A program made the position numbers and the translations under genes. Positions 51,204 to 62,150 of a DNA stretch of 64,000 nucleotides are shown here, piece by piece. The stretch covers positions 35,117,060-35,181,059 of the forward strand of contig JACMZG010001911.1 of NCBI GenBank assembly GCA_018340805.1, in the 5' to 3' direction. The stretch is from Microvelia longipes. Lineage: Eukaryota > Arthropoda > Insecta > Hemiptera > Veliidae. A model generated the notes under the pieces. That model ran no database searches and was not told where the DNA came from. It worked only from the letters and a program-made list of their open reading frames with translations. How positions within the stretch are numbered: the stretch's first letter is position 1; each line of letters starts with the position of its first letter.

Positions 51204-51681
51204 ATACAGAAAAGGATATTTTTGCGAAAGACAATGGAGCAAGGTGACAGGTCTAACCTGTCCTTTCTTATGGTACACCACCGGGTAGCTCTAGAAAACT
51301 TTTCGAAACAAAAGACGAGGTAAGGACAGTATAATTAATGATATGTTGTAACTGTAGAGTCGTGCGAGACATATTGTACCTGGACAAGTAAGAAAGAAAC
51401 AGAGGTATTAGAGGCTTATGGGGATATTACCATACAGTAGCCATATCAGACTTTTATATACTTGGTTCATTGTTTGGACGGCGGACAACAATAGCAAGCG
51501 TACACAACCAACTGAGGGTGGAGATGTGATCGTAAGCATCAACAGAAGAGTGGGTGAACATTATTCAGTGATACATCGCCTTATGGACAAGAGAAAACCT
51601 AAAACAAAGGGACAAAGAATACATGTCGAGGCAATAATACACCGGCCCATCTTTACTATTACTACAGTCCTATGGAGGGTG
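51204..51681 (+). CDS. weak two-exon gene model, function unknown
   Basis: Candidate exon 1 (51204-51319) follows TTTTTTTAG and ends in a donor GAG|GTAAGG. It is open throughout and has an ATG in good context at 51234 starting MEQGDRSNLSFLMVHH. Candidate exon 2 (51450-51681) follows CATATCAG and ends before GTAAGA. Joining AG to A keeps the frame and gives RLLYTWFIVW, then NNSKRTQPTEGG and MDKRKPKTKGQR. Total about 105 residues from the ATG, with no stop until beyond the second donor. I recognise no domain. The acceptor of exon 2 is poor and the intron would be only 130 bp, so the model may be chance in a less AT-rich region. Confidence 0.22.
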
Positions 51682-52289
51682 GTAAGAATTCTTTACTTGG
51701 AATTCTTATTTAGAATTCAAATCTCATCTCATTTAAATAGCAAATTCTTTTCAACCAAATCAGTTAAAGTATCTGAGGTTTTTTTTTGTAGAGAAATATT
51801 TTTTCTTTAATTTCGATATCTATTATAGGTAAACAAACGAAAACGTGATAAAAGAAAGAACGAGGCTGAACATTTCCTATTCTTTAGTTGTATGAATTTC
51901 CATACTACACCAATAAAGCAAAGAAGAAAATAAAGTACCGCCTTCACCTTAGCAGTATGAGTATTAATGCGTTTTATACCAACAATCTTTGCGCGGTATA
52001 CGGAGCTTGCATACTGAATTGTTTAATTATTTATTAAGTTTTAATAATAATTTAGATTTATAATTATTAATTAGGTATATAAATTATAATCTAAATACTA
52101 AATAGACCTGGTTCTTGTGAGTACCTTAACAATTATTTCTACTAAAAATTATTTACTAAAAAATATTACTAAAAATTATTTACTAAAAAAATGAACTGGA
52201 CTTTATTGTCCTTCGTTGTAAAAATTTCTTCACCCCTTTAAATCATTAACCAATTTTTTTAAATCTTTAAAAGTAACCAAGATTTAGTT

Positions 52290-52510
52290 AATCTAAAAGA
52301 GTTACAGCAGAGGACATTTCTGTAGTAATGGGCACATTTCTTAAATATTCACCACCACTAACCCTTGCTTGACCAGTAACTGCTTTGGCTGAGCGCCAAT
52401 CATTATTATCAATAATTACTATACTCATTTCAGATTATCAGATTATCACCACCGTTATCAGATGATGACGTTAAGCTAAGACCGATCCTGTGATATTCAT
52501 ATCCAACAGG
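52290..52510. other. unassigned less AT-rich stretch, probably a repeat fragment
   Basis: The minus strand has two consecutive short protein-like frames: one ends GDNLII before TGA, and the next starts MSIVIIDNNDWRSAKAV and ends VTLLD. On the plus strand GACGTTAAGCTAAGACCGATCC resembles the GACGTTAAGCC..CGGTCC motif seen near 3' ends of insect RTE-type LINEs. I favour a LINE tail fragment over a gene. Confidence 0.25.
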
Positions 52511-52894
52511 TAGTATTGACAGTAGCTAATTTTATAATTGTTTAAAAAGCTATTAGCTAATTTCTTATACTAACAAATAGACGTTTAACTTATTGATTTT
52601 AAAAATATTATTATAACTTATTAGTACTAAGCTTTAACACATGGAAGTGGAGTGTTCCCAGGGATCATATTATAAATAAGTAATGACAGTAGCAACAACT
52701 TCTGTTTTTCCACTTGCTCCAAGAAATAATGTTAGCGTTGGTAAAATATATAACTAGATGCAGAAACAAAGGAATGAGCGAATAATGAATAACAGAACTG
52801 TTTTTGTCTCTTGACTTATTATTATATTTAAATAACAATCAATACAATAGAATTAGAGAGGAAATCCATTAATTCAATATCAATTATTGGGCAA

Positions 52895-53150
52895 GTGGGC
52901 ACTGTTCTTAGGCCCTTATTACCAGCTTCCTTTAAGGTTGTAGAATGCTTGACACTGGTAAATTTTGTTAGAAGAGCCCTTCAATTTAATTTGGCAAATG
53001 GCGTTTCAGAAACCTGAGAGAAACACGTACTCTCTCAACACCAGGTCAACCATCCTTTAACATCATGTGGCCGACTAGCAGGAACGCATAAGTTAAAACT
53101 TCGCTGTGCCAATAATCATGTACCGTAACCACTGCGCCTCTGGTGACCCT
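52895..53150 (-). mobile_element. tRNA-derived SINE candidate
   Basis: Minus strand begins GGTCACCAGAGGCGCAGTGG with a good pol III A box (AGGCGCAGTGG, 53139-53129) and a weak B box (GCGTTCCTGC, 53087-53078) at proper spacing. A non-tRNA body follows. Body end and tail are not certain. Confidence 0.35.
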
Positions 53151-53212
53151 CCCCCCTTCTTCCCCCAACATTATCAGACACTTTAACCCTATTAATTTGT
53201 CTAAAGTATTAA

Positions 53213-53246
53213 TGCAGTTTTGATAATGCGTATTATCAAAACTGCA
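53213..53246. repeat. perfect 15-bp stem hairpin
   Basis: TGCAGTTTTGATAAT at 53213-53227, loop GCGT, and the exact complement at 53232-53246. No gene adjoins it. Confidence 0.8.
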
Positions 53247-53594
53247 GTTATAGGAAAATATCCTATAAGCATGTTCTCTTAATATTATTTAAGTATAATT
53301 CGTTTTGACGTTCTATTAATCTAGAAACCACTACAATAAGTCAGAACTAATTGTGTAAATTTAAACAATAAAGTAGAGGTTTGATTGATAACTTGTTTCA
53401 GACTAAGGGAAAGGGCCGAGGAAGGAAGTCGAGGAGGGTTTAATACGGTCTACTAGCATTCCATCAAGTGGTTCGCATTGGATTTATTTAGCAACGGATA
53501 ATTTACACTGCATTAATCTCGAGTCTACTTTATTTAAACTTCATTTTAAACTTAGTTTAATTTGGTAATCAATTTGCCTGTAAAGTTAAAGGAC

Positions 53595-53690
53595 CCGGTG
53601 AATTGATGTAATGGTTACATTAGGCTGCAGCTAGACTAGACTGACTTGACTAGACAGTCAGGGTTCTATCCCGAATAAGATATCTATAGG
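53595..53690 (+). mobile_element. second tRNA-like SINE head candidate
   Basis: GATGTAATGGTTACAT (A-box-like, 53604-53614) and GGGTTCTATCCC (B-box-like, 53661-53672) are spaced as in a tRNA gene. The cloverleaf is not convincing: the middle is a CTAGACT/GACTTGACTAGAC repeat. Probably a decayed tRNA-derived element. Confidence 0.35.
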
Positions 53691-53724
53691 ATTTTTATGG
53701 CCTATGGTTTCAGCCAGGAACTAT

Positions 53725-53935
53725 AGGAAGCTGCTCATTAGTTAAAGGAAGATGCTCAGAAAGCAGTTCTTAGTTAAAGAAAGATGCTCAGGAAAATGCT
53801 CCTTAGTTAAAGAAAGATGCTAAGGTAGCTGCTAATTAGTTAAAAACGCTGCTCAGAAACTGTTTATTAGTTAAAGAAAGCTGCTCAAGAAGCTGCTCAT
53901 TAGTTGAAGGAAGTTCCTTCTTAGTTAAAGTTATA
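53725..53935. repeat. 32-33 bp minisatellite, about 6-7 copies
   Basis: Units share CTGCTCATTAGTTAAAG(A/G)AAG. TAGTT(A/G)AA recurs at 53739, 53771, 53804, 53837, 53868, 53901 and 53922. Copies are diverged. Confidence 0.85.
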
Positions 53936-53959
53936 GCTACTAGTTCTCCTTTGTGGCTG

Positions 53960-54100
53960 CGAGTCAATCATAAGAATACTACTATACTAAGAATACTACT
54001 ATACTACTATACTACTATTCTTATGGATAGTAGTATTCTTAGTTAACTACTAAGAGTACTATTCTTCTGATTGACTAGTAGTCAATCATAAGAATACTAG
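53960..54100. repeat. palindromic cluster of AAGAATACTA / TAGTATTCTT
   Basis: GTCAATCATAAGAATACTA occurs at about 53963 and again at about 54081. Between them are tandem ACTACTATACTA and the complementary TAGTAGTATTCTTA and GATTGAC, so the block can fold into a large hairpin. Confidence 0.75.
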
Positions 54101-54719
54101 CACTCTCTTCTGTCTCATTAGGCTAATTACGAAAATAGTTTCACAAGGAAGACAAAGTTTAAAAAGTTCCCCTACATTCTGAAGGGAGATGTCTGGGTAA
54201 AAGGTAAAGATAGGGAGGAAGGAGCTTAGTTACCCAATATAAGACACAGCTTAAAGTTATGCTGAGGGCTATTCTATTAGTATTAGGGATAAGTAATAGG
54301 CTTGGAACATCAACAACCCAGGCTGTTGACGAACCGCTATTCTCGTGTGTATGTTTTTATTGTCGCTTTTATAGATTGTTACATATTTTTAATAAATTAT
54401 TCCCTTCATAATTCCAAATACCTTATTTCTAAACATTTTTAGTGAAAGGTTAAAATTTTTCTTGTAACCATATTCACAAGGCATTTAAAGCGTTAGGCTT
54501 ACTCGAAAATATTACAGAAAGATCTCGTCTCTATGAATCCAGTTCTAAATAAATTTGATAATCGAACACTAGTATATTCACCATAGAAATGTATACAGGA
54601 TGTATATCAGTAAGTTATCAGAATCTTTTTATAAGGTTGAACTTTTTCAAAGCTAAAACTGACTTTATTTTTAGTAAAAAGGATTTTTTTATCAATGTTA
54701 GAATCTTTAGGAGTAGAGT

Positions 54720-55060
54720 TGCAGAGAAGAAATCTCAAGGAAATATAATATAAGGAAAGGGAGGAGGCTGATGGTGTGGGGTCAAGTCCAATTTATGACT
54801 TACATAAGTTGATGGCGATACGTGAGCCTTCTCCCCTCAAACTCCCCGACAATTTATACTCATTCCCCCTCTCAAGAGTTCCCTCAGCGGAAAATCTTTT
54901 TTTTCAGTTTTGAAAGGTCCTTCCATATTTTTTGAAAGTTTGCTTCGTTCATATATCGGCCCCGTACCTTAGTGACAGGGTCCCACTTATTATCCTCCAG
55001 CTTTTCTCTTCTTTTTCTGGCTTCTTCTTACTCAGGTATAAAGGAGAAACTGTCCACCCT
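54720..55060. promoter_or_regulatory. GC-richer island 8, candidate cis-regulatory module
   Basis: Contains CAATTTATGACTTACATAAG near 54790, GACAATTTATACTC near 54849, and GGCCCCGTACC and CAGGGTCCC near 54960-54985. No coding signal. Confidence 0.25.
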
Positions 55061-55319
55061 ATGTTTTCTTTTTTTTTTATTCCTACTTTCCTCTAAAAAA
55101 TACTTCTGGTAACTATTGAGTAGTTAAAGAAATGAAAACTCCAAACATTTTTTTGTTTAAGGAATAACTTTATACTTGCAGTTTCAATAACATCAAGTAA
55201 TTAACAAATACTTATTTTTAGATTAGGATAACAGGAATTCTGATGATAACAGAAATTCTGATGATAACAAGAATGCTGATAATTGACAATGTCAGAAGGA
55301 CTTTAATGTGTTTGGAAGG

Positions 55320-56260
55320 TGAGATGTGCTAAAAGAGGCTAAGGGTTAGACAAGTGTATCGACAATATTTTGTCGATACGTTGATATTCTTTGCAAAGTG
55401 AAAAGGTGAAGAAGCGGTATGGGGTAGTCTAGGGAGAAAAGGCAATAATCGTTGTCTTTTCTCTTGTTTAGCTGGGAGAATGTTTTTAAACTTCTTTTAC
55501 CCTCCCCCTGTTACAGTAAAGAAACCATAAGAGAAGAAGATAGGGTCGGGGTCGGTAGAGTTTCGCCGGAGAATTATTAGACTAGGATTCCTGTAATTTA
55601 TCTGTTATGTCTTGAATTGAATGACAGGCCTACGGTATTTCTTCATTATTAAGAGCGGAGGCGGGCTCGGAGCCCAGAGCCTAGAGATTTATAGCTAAGG
55701 AGTGTTTTCATCATGGGGGTGTGAGAAGGGAGCTAAAAGTTGTTTCCTTGAGGCAATGAAGCCTGTCACGGGGGATGATGGACGTCCGGCCGTAAAACTG
55801 ACGAGAAACCCCCGGCACAACGGCCCCACTGAGCCTTCTATATCACTTTTATTACTCCCATCTTCATTTTCATATTTCATATTTGCATTTTCTCCTCGCG
55901 GACTATAAATCAGGGAGTTAATGGCTAATTAGGGAGGCCCCGTAGCCTTTATGGCCGGCTTATCATCCCGACCTCCCGCGCAATATCTATTCCGAGCTCC
56001 CTGTTTTATAGCCTTGCCTTCTCTATTCTGGCTCTATCTCTACGAAACCTTCCCTTTACTTTACTTTGCGTTACTTTATACTTACTTAACACCCCTCTGG
56101 CTCACATCTCTCCCATTATTACTTGAGCAATTATAAGATGGTTTAAGACCTTGCCGGTCTCCAGAGAGGTCGACGATATTTGCTCCCGGGATTCTGCCCT
56201 CCATATCTTCAAGTCATACTGTTTAATTTATAGTTGGAATATTAGCTAAATATTCTCAAC
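55320..56260. promoter_or_regulatory. GC-richer island 9, candidate cis-regulatory module
   Basis: The longest island. It has TTTATAG at 55688-55694, CTAATTAG at 55925-55932, TTTATGG at 55948-55954 and TTTATAG at 56005-56011, matching posterior-Hox/Caudal and Antp-class homeodomain preferences. Overlapping 60-70 codon frames on both strands (55695-56136) show no domain or splicing and reflect composition. Confidence 0.3.
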
Positions 56261-56468
56261 TCCGCAGTCTTAGACAAGATTAATACATTATACACATATA
56301 AATACAAATGCCTTTATTACATATACTTACCATAAGCCTTCCCGCTTTTGAATCCTAAGTAATATTGACTGCTTTTACAAATTAAATATAAATATAGCCC
56401 TGGTCCCCGTCATCGCTACCACATCTAATAAATTATTCTAATCCGCCCAATTACAAAAAATAAAAATC

Positions 56469-57270
56469 GGGTACGGGGTGCCTCGAATTTTTTTCTCATC
56501 ACATTGGATTCGCTACGCTCAACCTCCCTACTTCGGACTCACTACGCTCAACCTCCCTACTTCGGACTCACTACACTCAACCTCCCTACTTCGGACTCAC
56601 TACGCTCAACATCCCTACTTCGGACTCACTTTGCTCGTCCTCAGAATTTACAATACTCCAAATTTATACTGCAACACGTCTTCGTACCCACTTCGTTCGT
56701 CCTCAGATAGTGAATACATCCGTTTCATTCCCAGCGGTAACCCATCTAGGCACTGATCACTCTCAATGCTGCATAACTTTTATGATCCAACAAAAATCAT
56801 GGATATACTAGTCGTGCTCAAACGAAACTAAGTGTACTTATTTATTACGTTAAGGTATACACTTATACCAAAATTAAACACTTATCTTCCAATTTTAAAT
56901 AAATGTACACAAGTCATTTGATAAATATTAAACTAATGCTGATAATGAGATGAAATTCATCACATATGTTAGTCTTATATATGGCTACATGCGTGCTAAA
57001 TCTCAATAAGATCGCATCATTTTTCCGCGTTTTATGATTTTTCTAAATTTTGGCTGTGTCATTATTGCAGGGTAATGGCGTTATAAAAAATACTTTCCGA
57101 ATAGCACAAAAGCTGTAAACTAATTTTTGTACAATGTTTCAACTCTCTAACATAAATACACTAGAAGCTACGTTGATAACACACGCATGCATTCACATAC
57201 ACACACTTACACACACACTTACATACACACATATAGACAGACAACTTTGTAAAAACCAATCAGGAAGTCT
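56469..57270 (+). repeat. dispersed repeat family A, copy 1 (longest)
   Basis: About 800 bp. The start is GGGTACGGGGTGCCTCG. The 5' part is a 29-bp tandem (units at 56506, 56535, 56564, 56593, partial at 56622) built on GGACTCACTACGCTCAACC. Then comes a unique body with GTCCTCAGATAG and TGCTGATAATGAGATGAAA, a 3' block with ATAGCACAA and TCAACTCTCTAACATAAAT, a CA-rich tract (57180-57235) and a GACAGACAAC tail. The frames at 56478-56756 and 56504-56710 are the 29-bp units. The CA/ACAGACA tail suggests a LINE-dependent element, but no transposase or RT is present. Confidence 0.8.
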
Positions 57271-57819
57271 TAAACACCTGAAATGGATAATTCCGGTGAC
57301 ATCCCGGTTTCTGATGTTTTTGCTAACACGATAATTTTCTAATATACCTATGTTATAGACGAGGAAAAGTAGAAAGATATTAATTACGAGCTATTGTAAA
57401 ATATTTTGTAGTATTGATGTTACTGCTGTACAAAAAAAAACTTTTAAAATCCACAATTTAAAAAAAAAATAATCAAAAACTAATCAGCCGATGCCTACAA
57501 TTATAGAATATACAATCCTAATACAATATCTTAGACTTTCAAAATAGTATCCACCCAGTAAGATAACCCTTGCGATTTTAATTTACCATCATATTTGATA
57601 ACTTAAAAAATATAATCAGGGCATTCCATAATATTAGTTGTTTAAAATTTATATTGTGCCATTCGAATTTTCATACCTATATCATTATAATCCGGTATTT
57701 ATTTGCTGAGCTATTCTTTGACATACATCATAGATTTTTGTTCAATTATTTGTTTCTAGCGGTTTTAAACAAAAAATCATCTCCCCCGGTATAGAGTGTA
57801 TGAAATTTAAAAGTCAATA
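57271..57819. other. AT-rich spacer
   Basis: Nothing recognised. Confidence 0.5.
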
Positions 57820-58030
57820 TTCTTAGCATCGGCCCCCGGCAGCTCGCGGACCCAGCTTAGCTGGTCTTTGGTCCGTTTAGAAGAAATTGTGAATTAGTTG
57901 TCCTATTGTATTATTTATAGTTTTATTATTATGACATTTTCCCATGTATTTAGAAAATTTGCATCATGTAGGCCACTTCGTGGTCAGCTAACTTCGCAGC
58001 CCCGCTTTCCGACCCTGCACAGCTGTCGAG
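57820..58030. repeat. GC-richer repeat-like patches
   Basis: GGACCCAGCTTAGCTGGTC (imperfect palindrome, 57849-57867) and AGGCCACTTCGTGGTC (57970-57985) are short GC palindromes like those at the start of the LINE-like relic at 49930. Likely a fragment of an interspersed repeat. Confidence 0.3.
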
Positions 58031-58856
58031 AAAATAGGAAAAGAAGGGGAGCTATGATTAAGGTTACAAATTTTAACGTAAGTCTCATTAATGTTGATAA
58101 ACAATATTGAAATCAAGACGCGCTTGGTAATATTTATCTCTAAATAAATAATTAAAGTATAGTTTGTTTTGTAAAATAAATAAAGTATTTATTTATTTAT
58201 TGTATTTATTGTAATATAAATAAAAGTATAGAATTGTAAAATAAATCAAGAAAAATATATAATATATAAAGATAATACTAGTTTCAACATGAATATTGGT
58301 TCTACAATACAACCAATATAGAGCCTAATATAGCAGCATTTAAGAGTAACTGAACAGCAACATAGTGAGGACTCTTTACCCTATTTAGTTAATAGTAATA
58401 GTTAATATAATTATTTTATGAAGAGCATTGAACACTGTATCACCGAATTAGATTTAACCCGCAACACATGCATGTGTTGTTTTTAAAACATAACCCCTAA
58501 AACATCAAGATAGTAGACATTATAAATCTGTCATATTTATAACCTTAATGTATTTAGATAGGGTTTAAACCTAATTTTTTTTGTTTGCAACCAATTACAT
58601 CGCCATAATGCTATTAATTAAATTAATCAAACTAATTCAGTACCGGAGCTATTTGTGTTTTAATCAAAATTAAAACTACAGATTCCAGAAGTTACAATAC
58701 ACTGAACATTCAACTTGATGATTATTTAACACTAATTATAGTAAACTAATATTACAGAACGACAAGCTAATCTAGATCTTAATATCTTTATCATCCTTGA
58801 AAAACTTATGTGTCGACTAATGTGGACAATTTTTTTTTGTTAAGTCTAATTGGTTT

Positions 58857-58961
58857 ACTGCCACTAAATGTGTTCTGCCACTAAATGTGTTCTCCCTCTA
58901 AATGTGTACTGCTACTAATTTTGTTCTACCACTAAATGTGTACTACCACTAAATATGGTAG
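58857..58961. repeat. 18-bp minisatellite, about 6 copies
   Basis: Unit close to CTGCCACTAAATGTGTT plus one base, repeated with substitutions. Unit length is a multiple of three but the frame has no coding context. Confidence 0.85.
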
Positions 58962-59984
58962 TACACTAAGAGAAAAAAACACCTAGACACTAAATGCAAA
59001 TTTTTATTTTCGATTATAATGACAGTTTATTTTGTAAATTGACCCAGGATTATCAAGTCCATTAAATTATCATATTTTTACATCGTTCTGTTTTTATCAC
59101 GCAAAAATCCAAATTTTCCCTCATTTTGATCAGAATCGAATCAAATGCTGTAAACGCCATACTGGAACCTGTGTCTAGAATTATAAGACTTTTATTCATG
59201 GTTAGTAATATGTAAGCTTTTGAGATACCCAACACCGGAAGACACTGTATTCATCAGCATATTTTGCCGAGCATGTGCATTAAAATTTAGTCACTGCAAC
59301 AAATAGAATCTAAGCAATTCGGGAAATAAAAAAAAGATACGGGTAGCATAGTCTTGAATCAGTTCAGTCTGCAACCGCATATTTATTTTAATCTCCTCGA
59401 AACTCCAATAGTTATAATAATAATGTTCCATTATTATTATAACAATAATTTACGTAATTGGCGTTGTATTATAATATATGCTACCATGTTTACAAAATCG
59501 AATATAAAATATACTAATATTATATCTTTATAAAAAATATTAGCTCTACATTTTATCAATGAAACTATTTAATCATTTCAATTTTATGCGGTAAAACATC
59601 ATGATTTTGTAAACAAACTTTTTCATATATTTTAAGAGTTTTATGAGTTGCACCAAATAAAAACATACATGTTCGCTAATAACGTAAAACCTAAAAGTTT
59701 AATACCTACGGAAATCCTAGAGCTAATTTATTGTGTTTTTAGCTATCTGACAATATGTCTAACGTCGAAATGTAGTAGTCAATTTAAACCTAATGGCCGT
59801 TAAATTATGGAAATTCAAAAATAAATATTTTTAAAATGGCAACCAATATCGAAATGAAAATTTGTGGATCGATTTACCTTCTATAGTTGTGGATCGACAT
59901 TCGACGTACCTTTTAGGAGTACATTTAGGTGAAATGTCAATTCGATTAGTCAAGTTTTCGATTTTAAAATTTTTAATGACTCAG

Positions 59985-60150
59985 CAAAAAAGAGTTCAAT
60001 CAAAGTCTGCAAACTACCAATTTCCGGACAGCATAACTAGACCTAAAGTCTCTTTTTTGAGCTAAGTTTTAACTCTATAATATAAACACAGTGGATGTTA
60101 TGCGTGTATTAGACAAACAGATAGACACACACCCAGACAGACAGCATGAT
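59985..60150 (+). repeat. dispersed repeat family A, copy 5 (3' fragment)
   Basis: Matches the end of copy 1: TTTCCGGACAGCATAAC, TAACTCTATAATATAAACAC, then ACAGATAGACACACAC and CAGACAGACAG. Confidence 0.55.
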
Positions 60151-60153
60151 GAT

Positions 60154-60156
<3 letters not shown>

Positions 60157-60242
<86 letters not shown>
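60157..60242. repeat. (AT)n microsatellite
   Basis: About 85 bp of TATATA directly after the family A tail. Confidence 0.95.
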
Positions 60243-60244
<2 letters not shown>

Positions 60245-61227
60245 AGTGTTTAAAATTAAATCAAGTATCTACAACATTTGATAGACAATATAGCTATTAA
60301 TAAAGTGACTAAGCTAAACGTAAAAATGCTTGAAGCTTAAATTTTATAACAATAATTCTACAAGTGCCTGGATTTGACGTCAGAGATACAGAAATTTTAA
60401 AGCTTTATTACATTTTTATTTCATATTTTTTCATTACTTGTAATTATAAGAGAAAACATACGCCTAGCAAATCTTCATAATCCTTTTCTCAAACTTAAAA
60501 ATCACGGAAGCGCATAATTTTTATAGGATATTTATCTTGAAAAGTTAAAATAAGTATAAGAAAAAGTCAAGTATAAAGAAAATATTCTGTTAAATAAGGG
60601 TTCTTGCTTCTAGAAAAAGACTTTTCATTAACAGATCTGAGCCGCCATTTCAAGGATTATTTTCATGCTTGGCTATAACCCTTAATGGATGTTACAAATT
60701 TGTGTAAATCTACTTTTTTCCTTACCATGTCCTTCTTAGTCTAAAGAAAAGAACGCCATAAGAAAAAAACCATTAAATTAGTAGAATTATGTTTAAAAAC
60801 GTCACCAAGCTTTAATTATGAGCTGACATTTTGTTTTATAATTACTAAGTCCATTTAACATTAAGTATGGGCTCAACAATACTAAAACGTTTTTTTATAG
60901 AAATAAATTATTATTATTGCTTTCTTAACTTTTTTTTAAATTCTTTATGGTACTTTTAAAGAGAAGAATAGCGATTAACAAGAAAAATGAAATTGAAGAA
61001 AATTCTTTTTATTTGCTGTTATTAACTTTTTTATTTATTCTGTTTTCTAAGTACAGATTACAATAGTAATGACAACACAGTTTTTTTTTTAATTTTATTT
61101 ATTTTTATATCTTTAGACAGTTAATATTAAGAAACTGAGTTCCCAAGAAATAGTTCTTAAAAGGCTGTACATTTCTTAAAACATTATCATTATCGATCCC
61201 AGATAAAATTCTTAGGGGATGGGCCCC

Positions 61228-61245
61228 TAATATATATCTATATAT

Positions 61246-61326
<81 letters not shown>
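61228..61326. repeat. (AT)n microsatellite
   Basis: About 100 bp of TATATA with single-base slips. Confidence 0.95.
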
Positions 61327-61327
<1 letters not shown>

Positions 61328-61594
61328 TATTGTGTGTTTATAATTAGCGTATAAGTAAAATCAATCAAGGCAAGTAGATTGTGATTAGTGGTAAGCTTTG
61401 GTTGCAAACCAATCAAACCAAATTATAAGTAAGAAATATTTTTTTTATATTGAGAATAAAATATGATACTTCAGTGTGGCTATACGATTTCTTCATTTTA
61501 TTTATCATTATTGTTTTTAATTATTATTTTTTTAATACGTTTTTTAAGTAAAATTTAATTTTTGTATAAGTAGATAAACCTGATGAGTTTTTTT

Positions 61595-61606
61595 GGGGGG
61601 GGGGGG
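61595..61606. repeat. G12 homopolymer
   Basis: Twelve consecutive G after T7, rare in this AT-rich context and prone to length errors. Confidence 0.95.
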
Positions 61607-61979
61607 TTCTAATTCTTAACTTCTTATTAAGTTATACATTGTTCTCTAAACAATTATAACTTAAATTTACAATAATTATTTACTAGGTAATACTTAAGCA
61701 ACATGTGAGGACAAATAATTCAAATAAAAGAAGGCTAAATCCACAATATGATGATTAATACTACTTGCTAAGTTATCACGACTTAATTTGTCAGTAAAAT
61801 TGGTTTGATTATAGGTACTACTAAGGGTTGAAATTAGATGAAATCGAAATCTATAAAAACATGTCTGCCTTTGTGGCCGTGATGTTACAAGTAAGTAAGA
61901 CTATGCTCCAAGTATATATGAATAGTATTTGTATTAATACAATGTCGCTAACTTTAAATAATACTTAAAGGATAGTGGA

Positions 61980-62150
61980 TGCAACCTACCTGAGGCTGTT
62001 CCCGCATGGTGAATACCCTGATGGGCCGAAAGGCCCTAAAAAGGGGCATTTTATTTCGTTTTTTAAAAACATCCTTTATATAGTTTTTTGGTTTAGCCTA
62101 CACAAGCCTTATATATTCTTAAGGCTTGGCCCGTCTTAGAAGACAGTTTC
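61980..62150. other. GC-richer repeat-like patch
   Basis: Contains GATGGGCCGAAAGGCCC and AGGCTTGGCCCG, short GC palindromes again typical of interspersed repeat ends here. No gene. Confidence 0.25.

Noticed and set aside
37780..56260. Hox-cluster microRNAs (mir-10, iab-4 type) in the islands
   Set aside because: None of the mature sequences I know could be found on either strand.
56478..56756. Overlapping 92- and 68-residue plus-strand frames with repeated YFGL/TSDSL peptides
   Set aside because: Produced by the 29-bp tandem units of repeat family A.
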